Below are positions 1 through 5,699 of a DNA stretch of 9,631 nucleotides, piece after piece. Within the stretch, counting starts at the first letter, position 1. Each line of letters starts with the position of its first letter. A model generated the notes under the pieces. That model was not told the origin of the DNA and searched no databases. It saw only the letters and a program-made list of their open reading frames with translations. Source of the DNA: Acidobacteriaceae bacterium (GTDB taxonomy: Bacteria; Acidobacteriota; Terriglobia; Terriglobales; Acidobacteriaceae). The stretch is taken from positions 1 through 9,631 of the forward strand of contig JASHVU010000370.1 in NCBI GenBank assembly GCA_030044455.1. The letters run 5' to 3'. A program made the translations under genes and the position numbers.

Positions 1-3
1 ACT

Positions 4-1005
4 GTGAGCGCCCCGGTTGAATTAATTCCCGACCATTCAAAGAGTCCGGCCGTCAGCCGTCCCTCGCTCTTCATCTGCGGCCTCAAGAAGGCCTACGCGG
101 ACGTGCAGGCGGTGGCCGGTATCGATCTCGAGGTGAGAGCCGGTGAGTGCTTCGGCCTGCTTGGACCGAATGGGGCAGGGAAGACCACGACAATCGAAAT
201 CTGCGAGGGGCTGACGGAGCCGGATTTGGGGACGGTGGAGCTGCTCGGCCTGAATTGGAAGACGGGTGCAAAGGAGCTCCGCCAGCGGATTGGGATTCAG
301 CTCCAGGAGACGCAATTTCCCGATAAGCTCACGGTCGAAGAGGCGCTGCAGCTTTTTCGCAGTTTTTACCATCGCGGCATCGGCATCGAGGAGTCGATCA
401 AGACGGCGCAGCTTGAAGAGAAGCGGCGGTCGCGGATTGGCGGGCTGAGCGGAGGGCAGAAGCAGCGGCTGGCCATGGCCACGGCGCTGGTGGGCGACCC
501 GGAACTGCTGTTTCTTGACGAGCCGACGACCGGGCTCGATCCGCAAGCCCGACGGCATCTCTGGGACCTTGTCGACAACCTCAAACGCTCGGGCCGCACC
601 ATCATTCTCACCACGCATTACATGGAAGAGGCGGAGCGGCTGTGCGACCGCGTGGCGATTATGGATCATGGCAAGGTGATTGCGCTCGGCACACCGAAGG
701 AGCTGATTGCGACGGTGGGCGGCGAGGAGATTGTGGAGTTCGCGCTGGACTCGGCGACGCACCAGAATTCTGAGGCCGCCAATCGGGCCGTTGTCGCGGC
801 GCTCACCGCGATTAGCGGCGTCCAGTCGCACCGGGTCGACGCGTCAGTTCATCAGCTTTCGGTGGACGAACTGCACGTGACGGTGCCGTTGATCTTTGCC
901 TCGCTCGAACAGCAGGGGCTGCACCTGAATGATTTCCGCACCCATTCCGCAACGCTCGAGGACGTGTTTGTGAGGCTGACAGGAAGGAATCTGCGCGATG
1001 AGTAG
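4..1005 (+). CDS. ABC-2 type exporter, ATP-binding subunit
   Basis: This is the cytoplasmic ATPase of an ABC exporter; it hydrolyses ATP to drive the membrane partner encoded immediately downstream. In the 333-residue product I see Walker A GPNGAGKT (54-61), a Q-loop near IGIQLQE (97-102), the signature LSGGQ (148-152), Walker B LLFLDEP (168-174), the D-loop GLDP (177-180) and the switch histidine H205 in TTHYMEEA. Residues from about 240 to the end form the extra C-terminal domain common in drug and antibiotic exporter ATPases of the CcmA/NatA/DrrA kind, ending in ATLEDVFVRLTGR. The start used is a GTG only three bases into the window. The frame is open to the left edge and the 20 residues before the ABC fold are not conserved-looking, so the true start could lie upstream or slightly downstream. 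The stop overlaps the permease start by 8 bases, implying translational coupling. The substrate cannot be told from sequence. Confidence 0.95.
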   Translation: MSAPVELIPDHSKSPAVSRPSLFICGLKKAYADVQAVAGIDLEVRAGECFGLLGPNGAGKTTTIEICEGLTEPDLGTVELLGLNWKTGAKELRQRIGIQLQETQFPDKLTVEEALQLFRSFYHRGIGIEESIKTAQLEEKRRSRIGGLSGGQKQRLAMATALVGDPELLFLDEPTTGLDPQARRHLWDLVDNLKRSGRTIILTTHYMEEAERLCDRVAIMDHGKVIALGTPKELIATVGGEEIVEFALDSATHQNSEAANRAVVAALTAISGVQSHRVDASVHQLSVDELHVTVPLIFASLEQQGLHLNDFRTHSATLEDVFVRLTGRNLRDE

Positions 1006-2029
1006 CTTGGAACGCAGCAGCCTGTTCCAGCTGACCATGGTCCGCTTTCGGCTGGTTTTGCGCGAGCCCGAGGCCGTCTTCTGGATCTTCATTTTCCCGA
1101 TTCTGCTGGCGGTAGGGCTGGGAATTGCGTTTCGCAACCGGCCGGCCGATGTGCTGCCGGTGGGCGCCACGACCCCGCAATTGGTGGCGGCGATGAGTGC
1201 CGACCACGGGTTGAAGGCTACGCTGACCGACGAAGCCACCGGACGGCAGAAGATGACGACAGGAACAATTGTTCTGCTCGTGATTCAGCAGCCTGCCGGC
1301 GTCGTTTATCGCTACGACGACACGAATCCTGACGCGCGGGCAGCCCGTCTGCTGGTCGATCGAGCGATCCAAATGGCGGCTGGACGGCACGATGCTGTTC
1401 CTGCGACGAACGAATTCGTGCACGAGAACGGTTCGCGATACATCGACTTCGTGGTTCCCGGTCTGCTGGGGATGAACCTGATGGGCTCGGCAATGTGGAG
1501 TTTGGGTTTTGCCATCGTTGAGGGTCGCCAGAAAAAACTGCTGAAGCGCATGGTGGCTTCGCCGATGCCGAAGTGGCAATACCTTACAGCCTTCCTGCTG
1601 TCGCGGCTGGCAATGCTGGTGATTGAGGTCGTGGTCTTTCTCGGTTTTGCCAGGGTGGCGTTTGGAGTGCCGTTTCGAGGCCCGCTCTGGCAGCTGGGGC
1701 TGCTTTGCGTTCTAACATCGCTGGTTTTCTCGGCTCTCGGTCTGCTCGTGGCCTCCCGCGCCCGCACCATGGAGGCCGTCAGCGGGCTGATGAACCTGGT
1801 GATGCTCCCCATGTGGATCCTCTCCGGCGTCTTCTTTTCCGCCTCGCGCTTCCCGGCCATGATTCAGCCCTTCGTCCGAGCGCTGCCGCTCACTGCCGCG
1901 ATCGACGCTATGAGAGGCAACATGCTTGAGGGTATGGGGTTAAACCAAATGCTTGCCCCTGTCGCGCTGCTTCTGGCGTGGTTTGTGGCGCCCTTCGCAG
2001 TCTCGCTTCGCATCTTCCGCTGGAAATGA
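998..2029 (+). CDS. ABC-2 type exporter, permease subunit
   Basis: This is the integral membrane half of the exporter, paired with the ATPase whose last codons it overlaps (the ATG at 998 lies inside GATGAGTAG). The 343-residue product has the ABC-2 permease layout. One membrane segment lies at about 26-45, followed by a roughly 100-residue loop expected outside the cytoplasm. Five more hydrophobic segments follow at about 150-173, 197-222, 229-252, 263-283 and 318-338. The stretch RYIDFVVPGLLGMNLM (147-162), followed by VEGRQKKLLKRMVASP (174-189), is typical of the ABC2_membrane family, the second part being the cytoplasmic coupling segment after the second helix. Length is normal and I see no break. 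Many such pairs export drugs, antibiotics or lipids and some serve Na+ or polysaccharide export; nothing here separates these. Confidence 0.93.
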   Translation: MSSLERSSLFQLTMVRFRLVLREPEAVFWIFIFPILLAVGLGIAFRNRPADVLPVGATTPQLVAAMSADHGLKATLTDEATGRQKMTTGTIVLLVIQQPAGVVYRYDDTNPDARAARLLVDRAIQMAAGRHDAVPATNEFVHENGSRYIDFVVPGLLGMNLMGSAMWSLGFAIVEGRQKKLLKRMVASPMPKWQYLTAFLLSRLAMLVIEVVVFLGFARVAFGVPFRGPLWQLGLLCVLTSLVFSALGLLVASRARTMEAVSGLMNLVMLPMWILSGVFFSASRFPAMIQPFVRALPLTAAIDAMRGNMLEGMGLNQMLAPVALLLAWFVAPFAVSLRIFRWK

Positions 2030-2108
2030 GCGCGAGTTGATTTTCGTGGTACTTTGACCGGGTTGCGAGGAGCGCCGGGCTTCACTTTCCGATAGAATAT
2101 AGAGAGAC

Positions 2109-2124
2109 GGCCGAAGTGTCGGCC
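2109..2124 (+). repeat. Small GC-rich hairpin between permease and DUF2934 gene
   Basis: GGCCGA and TCGGCC are a perfect 6-bp inverted repeat around AGTG. It lies 80 bases after the permease stop and could end or process the ABC transcript, but it is followed by CCCTGG rather than a T-run, so it is not a standard intrinsic terminator. It may instead be in the DUF2934 5' leader. A second weak stem, GCAGC/GCTGC, lies at 2173-2187. Confidence 0.35.
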
Positions 2125-2259
2125 CCCTGGCGCAACGCAAGCAAAAGCAGGTACAGGATTCGGGGACTCAAGGCAGCTTAAGGCTGCTCTGGGCCACCGC
2201 ATCAGTGTAAAAGGGCTGCTCTTGCGGGAGCGCATACCCCCGAGGAGGAAACCTGAAAA

Positions 2260-2520
2260 ATGACTGAGACCGTGAAGAAAACCACCACCCGCAAACCCAA
2301 AGCCGAAACCGCCTCAAAACCGAGCAAGGCTCCGGCCAAGACCGTAAAGGCTGCATCCCCGGCCAAGGCCAAGACCAGCAACCTCACCTTGATGCCGCCC
2401 ACTCCGGCGCAGATTGCCGCGCTCGCGCACCGCTACTGGGCTGAACGTGGTTATCAGCACGGGAAGGATGCCGATGACTGGTTCCGCGCCGAGCAGGAGC
2501 TTCGCGGGAAGGCCTCTTAA
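2260..2520 (+). CDS. DUF2934 protein with lysine-rich N-terminal tail
   Basis: This is an 86-residue protein of unknown function. Residues about 50-83 (AQIAALAHRYWAERGYQHG... DDWFRAEQEL) match the DUF2934 pattern, a short helical module with a W-x-x-x-G-x-x-H/D spacing and a terminal DW-x-x-AE motif, frequent in acidobacterial and proteobacterial proteins. Residues 1-40 are low complexity, rich in K, A, P and T, with ten lysines and no acidic cluster. This resembles the tails of histone-H1-like and AlgP-type bacterial DNA-associated proteins, so nucleic-acid binding is a fair guess but not shown. The start is well supported: a full AGGAGG at 2243-2248 precedes the ATG by 11 bases. It stands alone, 230 bases after the permease stop. 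I see no convincing promoter, only a TAGAAT-like -10 at 2093-2098 without a -35. Confidence 0.8.
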   Translation: MTETVKKTTTRKPKAETASKPSKAPAKTVKAASPAKAKTSNLTLMPPTPAQIAALAHRYWAERGYQHGKDADDWFRAEQELRGKAS

Positions 2521-2700
2521 TTGTTCAGGCATCATTTCTACTTTTTGCTGGAAATTGTTGATTTCACACAGGACTGTCTCGACTTTGCGAAGGGCTTGCA
2601 GGGACTGGCTGCAGCTGAGCTAAGCGTTGTTGGCCAAGTCCGCTGTGATTGCCGTCCTGGGTGAGCGCGTGGCTACTGGAGCTTTCCTGCTCTGGTGAGA

Positions 2701-2880
2701 GGCTGTTGAAAAACTCATGAAGGTATACGGCAGGGGCTAAAGCCCCGCTTATTTTGGTGCGTTTTCGGCGCGAGTAAACTCGCGCCCGGATCCAAGACCC
2801 TGCCCCCGCCAGCTTTTCTGCGTTCCGTGAAGTGGTACCCTGACACGTTTTGTGTTCAGGCCAAAGGCTTTTCAGCAGAT
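2701..2880. repeat. Candidate intergenic repeat or decayed MITE-like element
   Basis: The segment begins GGCTGTTGAAAAAC (2701-2714), a sequence I recognise as common at intergenic repeats and some IS ends. Near 2867-2878 GCTTTTCAGCAG is its imperfect reverse complement. Between them are two perfect palindromes: GGGGCT-AA-AGCCCC (2733-2746), and GGCGCGAGT-AA-ACTCGCGCC (2767-2786), which has 9-bp arms. Both have an AA centre. No reading frame inside it suggests a transposase. Repeat status is inferred, since only one copy is in the window. Confidence 0.4.
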
Positions 2881-2980
2881 TCTAAGAGCAGACGACACAC
2901 CTGCTGAGAGGTCGCTCGGATTACGGCGCTTCCGGGATCGGTCTCCCCTATCCGGCTTCCGTGAAAGGTCGCTCCTGCTT

Positions 2981-3030
2981 GGGGTCCGACCCCAACGAGT
3001 GCAAATCACTCGCAGGGGACCTCTGAGGTC
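2981..3030 (+). repeat. Three consecutive palindromes
   Basis: GGGGTC-C-GACCCC (2981-2993), CGAGTG-CAAAT-CACTCG (2996-3012) and GACCTC-T-GAGGTC (3018-3030) follow each other almost directly. The middle stem can be extended by CCCC (2990-2993) pairing with GGGG (3015-3018) across 2-base internal loops. This would compete with the outer two palindromes, so at least two alternative folds exist. It could be part of the hemE leader or upstream operator DNA; which one depends on where transcription starts. Confidence 0.5.
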
Positions 3031-3046
3031 AAATCGGCTCGGCCGT

Positions 3047-3083
3047 ATCGCTTCTCGGGTATAGCGATCCTGGAACCGCTATA
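3047..3083 (+). promoter_or_regulatory. Two overlapping inverted repeats sharing one arm, upstream of hemE
   Basis: ATCGCT (3047-3052) pairs with AGCGAT (3063-3068), and TATAGCG (3060-3066) pairs with CGCTATA (3077-3083). Both have 10-base spacers, and the centre element TATAGCGAT is used by both, so only one stem can form at a time. Read as DNA this is three CGCT-type half-sites in alternating orientation with centres 14 bp apart, which would suit a repressor or activator. The last half-site overlaps TATATT (3080-3085), a possible -10 box for hemE, although I see no matching -35. Confidence 0.4.
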
Positions 3084-3085
3084 TT

Positions 3086-3118
3086 GCGCAGAATTCAGCA
3101 GCCTGAGGGCTGCTGCGC
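3086..3118 (+). repeat. Hairpin just before hemE
   Basis: CAGCAGCC (3096-3103) and GGCTGCTG (3108-3115) form a perfect 8-bp stem with a TGAG loop. The stem can be extended by GCG (3086-3088) with CGC (3116-3118) over a bulge. It is not followed by a T-run, so it is unlikely to be an intrinsic terminator. It stacks directly against the start-codon inverted repeat beginning at 3119, so the hemE transcript would carry two adjacent stems if transcription begins upstream of both. Confidence 0.5.
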
Positions 3119-3146
3119 CATCCAATTCACGCTTTAGAATTGGATG
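3119..3146 (+). promoter_or_regulatory. Inverted repeat that encloses the hemE start codon
   Basis: CATCCAATTC (3119-3128) and GAATTGGATG (3137-3146) are a perfect 10-bp inverted repeat around an 8-base loop. The right arm contains the ATG at 3144-3146 and the only Shine-Dalgarno-like bases (TTGGA, 3140-3144) ahead of the second in-frame ATG at 3150. In mRNA the stem would hide the initiation region whichever ATG is used. In DNA it could equally be an operator. The pairing is seen directly; the regulatory role is inferred. Confidence 0.5.
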
Positions 3147-4217
3147 AATATGGTATCAAGCAGAAAAGAGACAGCCCCGGCAGACAATCTGCTTGAGGGC
3201 AGCCGTTTTATTCGCGCCTGTCTACGCCGCCCTGTTGACCGCACGCCGGTGTGGTTTCTTCGCCAGGCCGGGCGCTATATGCAGGAATATCGCGATGTCC
3301 GCAAACACCACACGCTGGTTGAGATCTGCAGGCAGCCCGAGCTGGCCGCCGAGGTCACCATTACCGCTGCAGAAAAGTTGGGGGTCGACGCCGCGATTAT
3401 CTTCGCCGACCTGCTGCTGCCTCTCGAACCCATGGGCCTGCCCTTCGAGTTCGAGGCTGGCGAAGGGCCGGTGGTCCATCATCCTGTACGCACGGCTGAG
3501 GACGTAGCCGCGCTGCATACCGATCGCGCCGATCAGCTGGACTACGTGGCCCGCGCCATCGAGAAAGTTGCCGCTCACTTTGGCGGCCGTCTTGGCATTA
3601 TCGGATTCTGCGGCGCTCCGTATACTCTGGCCAGCTACATGATTGAGGGTGGCGGCTCGCGCAATTACATCTACACCAAGCAGCTGATGTACGGCGACAC
3701 CATTGCATGGAGCAGACTTTTGGATAAGATCGTCGTCGTGTTGACGGAGTACTGCCGGCTGCAGGTCGACGCGGGCGCTGACGTCATCCAGATTTTTGAT
3801 AGCTGGGCCGGATCGCTTAGTTTCTCGGATTATCGCGACTACGCGCTTGAAGCTGCAACGCGGCTGGTTCGCGCCGTGCAGAGCATGGGCGTGCCGGTCA
3901 TATATTTCGGCGTCGAAACCACGGGACTGCTCCCGATCATGTCTTCGACCGGCGCCGAGGTGATCGGCCTGGATTGGCGTCAGGCCCTCGATGACGGCTG
4001 GCGAGCCGTGGGTCACACTCGCGCAGTGCAGGGAAATCTCGATCCCATCACGCTGTTTGCACCGCTCGAGATTATCGAGAGACGCGTCAAAGAGATTCTT
4101 CGCGCCGCGAAGGGCCGGCCGGGCCACATCTTCAATCTCGGTCACGGTATCGTTCCGGGCACGCCGGTTGAAAATGTGCAGGCCGTGGTGAAGATGGTCC
4201 ATGAATACAGGGAATAG
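3144..4217 (+). CDS. hemE: Uroporphyrinogen decarboxylase
   Basis: This cytoplasmic enzyme of haem synthesis removes four carboxyl groups from uroporphyrinogen III to give coproporphyrinogen III, without a cofactor. The 357-residue product is of normal length and complete. It carries the first family signature PVWFLRQAGRYMQEYR (35-50, with the substrate-binding arginines R40 and R44). Next come the catalytic aspartate D89 in IFADLL, the second signature GFCGAPYTLASYMIEG (154-169), DSWAG (219-223), GNLDP (298-301 region) and the C-terminal FNLGHGI-PGTP block with H334. Two starts are close together. ATG 3144 has no good ribosome site, while ATG 3150 has GGA five bases upstream, so the protein may lack its first two residues. 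Both starts sit in or beside the inverted repeat at 3119-3146. hemH follows after 29 bases, so the two form an operon. Confidence 0.97.
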   Translation: MNMVSSRKETAPADNLLEGSRFIRACLRRPVDRTPVWFLRQAGRYMQEYRDVRKHHTLVEICRQPELAAEVTITAAEKLGVDAAIIFADLLLPLEPMGLPFEFEAGEGPVVHHPVRTAEDVAALHTDRADQLDYVARAIEKVAAHFGGRLGIIGFCGAPYTLASYMIEGGGSRNYIYTKQLMYGDTIAWSRLLDKIVVVLTEYCRLQVDAGADVIQIFDSWAGSLSFSDYRDYALEAATRLVRAVQSMGVPVIYFGVETTGLLPIMSSTGAEVIGLDWRQALDDGWRAVGHTRAVQGNLDPITLFAPLEIIERRVKEILRAAKGRPGHIFNLGHGIVPGTPVENVQAVVKMVHEYRE

Positions 4218-4246
4218 GGATTAGGCACGAACTTGAGGGGAATGGC

Positions 4247-5212
4247 ATGGGGAAACGGGCTGTATTGCTGCTGGCCCACGGAACGCCGGAGAGCATCGAT
4301 CAGATTCCCGAGTATCTGCGCAACGTGACCAGCGGCCGGCCACTGCCGCCCGAGGTGGTGGCTGAGATCCAGCATCGCTACGCTCTCATCGGCAAGAGCC
4401 CGCTGACCGAAATCACATTGGAGCAGGCGAGGCTGGTGGAGGCGGAGTTGGCCGCGTGTGGGGAGCCGGCGCCGGTTTACGTGGGCATGCGAAACTGGCG
4501 CCCGTATATTCCCGAGGTGGTTCGCAAGATGCGCGACGACGGCATTGAAGAGGCCGCGATCATCTGTATGGCTCCGCAGAATTCGCGCACCAGCGTCGGC
4601 CTCTACCGCCGGGCGGTCGAGGCTGAGGCAGGCAATCTTCGCATCGACTTTACCGATGGCTGGGCGCGCCATCCGCTGCTTGCCGATGCTTTTGCCGAAA
4701 GGCTTCGTCCCGCTCTCCGCAGGCTGGCCGATGAAGCAGGCCAGGCCGTGCCGGTGCTATTCACCGCCCACAGCGTCCCCACTCGTACGGTCCAACCACC
4801 CGCTGCCGGTTCCGAATCGGGGTCGCGCATTTGGCCGGGGCAGGGAGCCGATCCGTACGCCGAGGAAGCCCGACATACCGCCGAGCTTGTTGCCGAACGC
4901 GTTCCTGAGATTCCCAACTGGTGGTTCGCGTTTCAGAGCCAGGGAGCGAGCGGAGGCCCCTGGATTGGCCCCTCAGTTGAAGAAACTCTCGACCAAATCG
5001 CCGCTGAAGGGCACCGGTGGCTGATTCTTCAACCGATAGGATTTCTCTGCGACCACGTTGAGATTCTTTTTGACGTGGATCATTTATTCCGGTACTATTC
5101 CGTCGATAAAGGCATACGGTTGGAACGTCCTGAATCACTTAATGCTTCGTTGACTTTGGCTAGAGCAGTTGCCGATCTTGCGCGGAAATCATTCAAACGG
5201 CTCTTGGCGTAA
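4247..5212 (+). CDS. hemH: Ferrochelatase
   Basis: This enzyme inserts ferrous iron into a porphyrin, the metal-insertion step of haem synthesis. The 321-residue product shows the N-terminal LLLAHGTPES (7-16), the catalytic histidine H175 in FTAHSVP (172-178), and QPIGFLCDHVEILFDVD (262-278) containing the conserved DH-x-E with E272. No C-terminal cysteine cluster for an iron-sulphur centre is present. Between SVPTRTV (176-182) and ADPYAEEA (201-208) there is a glycine/serine/proline-rich stretch of roughly 15-18 residues that is absent or much shorter in ferrochelatases I know. The start is supported by GAGGGG at 4235-4240, six bases upstream of the ATG. Whether it uses protoporphyrin IX or coproporphyrin III cannot be settled here, because no hemG/hemY/hemN or HemQ gene is nearby. 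It is co-directional with hemE, 29 bases downstream. Confidence 0.96.
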   Translation: MGKRAVLLLAHGTPESIDQIPEYLRNVTSGRPLPPEVVAEIQHRYALIGKSPLTEITLEQARLVEAELAACGEPAPVYVGMRNWRPYIPEVVRKMRDDGIEEAAIICMAPQNSRTSVGLYRRAVEAEAGNLRIDFTDGWARHPLLADAFAERLRPALRRLADEAGQAVPVLFTAHSVPTRTVQPPAAGSESGSRIWPGQGADPYAEEARHTAELVAERVPEIPNWWFAFQSQGASGGPWIGPSVEETLDQIAAEGHRWLILQPIGFLCDHVEILFDVDHLFRYYSVDKGIRLERPESLNASLTLARAVADLARKSFKRLLA

Positions 5213-5246
5213 CCCGGAATCAAAACTTCGGTGACAGCCAAAGGTT

Positions 5247-5276
5247 CGCGCTCAGCGTGATAAGTTCTTTGTTTTT
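5247..5276 (+). terminator. Possible weak terminator after hemH
   Basis: CGCGC (5247-5251) and GCGTG (5255-5259) form a short five-pair stem, one pair being G-T, with a TCA loop. The stem is followed by a T-rich run ending GTTTTT at 5276. It lies 35 bases after the hemH stop and could end the hemEH transcript, but the stem is short and the T-run begins late. Confidence 0.25.
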
Positions 5277-5296
5277 GCGAAACTTGCCGTTACAAT
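5269..5296 (+). promoter_or_regulatory. Candidate sigma70-type promoter for the zinc-ribbon gene
   Basis: TTGTTT (5269-5274) and TACAAT (5291-5296) are separated by 16 bases. The -10 matches the consensus at five of six positions and the -35 at three of six. It lies in an AT-richer gap, about 120 bases upstream of the downstream start, and would give that gene its own transcription separate from hemEH. Confidence 0.35.
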
Positions 5297-5406
5297 TATT
5301 GCTGTCGGTTTTCGAGAGCTTCACAGCGTAAATTGGTTTTCCAAAAGCTTCTTAGAGGTTGATTCAGGACTATGAGATGGTAGATGGTCGTCAACAGTCA
5401 GGATGC

Positions 5407-5413
5407 AGAGGAG
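5407..5413 (+). promoter_or_regulatory. Ribosome site that favours the GTG start at 5420
   Basis: AGAGGAG ends six bases before the GTG at 5420, whereas the upstream in-frame ATG at 5384 has no purine-rich match at a usable distance. This is the reason for choosing the shorter product. Confidence 0.55.
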
Positions 5414-5419
5414 CAATCA

Positions 5420-5674
5420 GTGTCATACGCAAATGAAACCCGGTCCGCTGAAGGTGTAGTTCAGAAAGTTCAGGAGGGCTCAAGGGTTTTTTGTCCTGAA
5501 TGCGGCGACAATCGTGTTCGCAGGGTTGAACGCAAGGGCTTCATGCAGAAGCATATATATTCCTGGTTCGGCTACTTCCCCTGGTACTGCCGCGAATGTC
5601 GCCGACACTTCCTTCTTCGCAAACGTAACCGCACAAAACCCAACAACAAGCAGTACGTGGAACGGGGAAGCTAG
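5420..5674 (+). CDS. Small zinc-ribbon-like protein, function unknown
   Basis: This is an 84-residue protein (96 if the ATG at 5384 is used). Its core is FCPEC (C25, C28) and YCREC (C57, C60), two CxxC knuckles 28 residues apart, as expected for one zinc ion in a ribbon fold. Between them is a basic patch (NRVRRVERKG, 31-40) followed by an aromatic segment (HIYSWFGYFPW, 45-55). After the second knuckle comes RRHFLLRKRNR, again strongly basic. I recognise this as the kind of small CPxCG protein common in Acidobacteria, without an assigned role. The charge suggests contact with nucleic acid or a phosphate-rich surface, but this is inference. It is separated from hemH by about 200 bases, has a possible promoter of its own, and ends 25 bases from the convergent proline dehydrogenase gene. 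Membership of the haem operon is therefore doubtful. Confidence 0.75.
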   Translation: MSYANETRSAEGVVQKVQEGSRVFCPECGDNRVRRVERKGFMQKHIYSWFGYFPWYCRECRRHFLLRKRNRTKPNNKQYVERGS

Positions 5675-5699
5675 GGTTTCTGTCCGTCGTCGAAGCTAT

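Larger units (their letters stand above)
2521..3143. other. 623-bp intergenic region, rich in inverted repeats
   Basis: I find no convincing protein gene here. A 70-codon GTG frame at 2852-3064 is arginine-rich, lacks a ribosome site and crosses several palindromes, so I do not accept it. Positions 2521-2700 look featureless. Positions 2700-2880 resemble an acidobacterial intergenic repeat, with two palindromes and imperfect inverted ends. An imperfect hairpin CCTGACAC/GTGTTCAGG lies at 2839-2860, TCAGCAG/CTGCTGA at 2872-2907, and a 9-base direct repeat AGGTCGCTC at 2909-2917 and 2966-2974. From 2981 to 3146 inverted repeats follow one another almost without a gap up to the hemE start. There is no tRNA-like TTCGA arm, no SRP, tmRNA or RNase P core that I can recognise, and no cobalamin-box motif. 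Confidence 0.7.

Noticed and set aside
37..831. 264-codon minus-strand frame opposite the ABC ATPase gene
   Set aside because: It mirrors a strongly conserved ABC gene; the product is arginine- and leucine-rich with no recognisable domain, as expected for a GC-rich antisense shadow.
998..1005. Overlap of the ABC ATPase stop and permease start, considered as a frameshift or fusion
   Set aside because: Both proteins are complete with normal ends; an ATG-over-stop overlap of this size is ordinary translational coupling.
2852..3064. 70-codon GTG frame inside the hemE upstream region
   Set aside because: No ribosome site, arginine-rich composition without a motif, and it spans several palindromes better explained as structured non-coding DNA.
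2521..3143. Possible riboswitch or known structural RNA before hemE
   Set aside because: I looked for cobalamin-box, tRNA-like, SRP, tmRNA and RNase P core sequences and saw none. The structure is reported only as inverted repeats.
3222..4202. 326-codon minus-strand frame opposite hemE
   Set aside because: hemE carries all family signatures along the whole stretch. The antisense product has no motif and is explained by codon bias.
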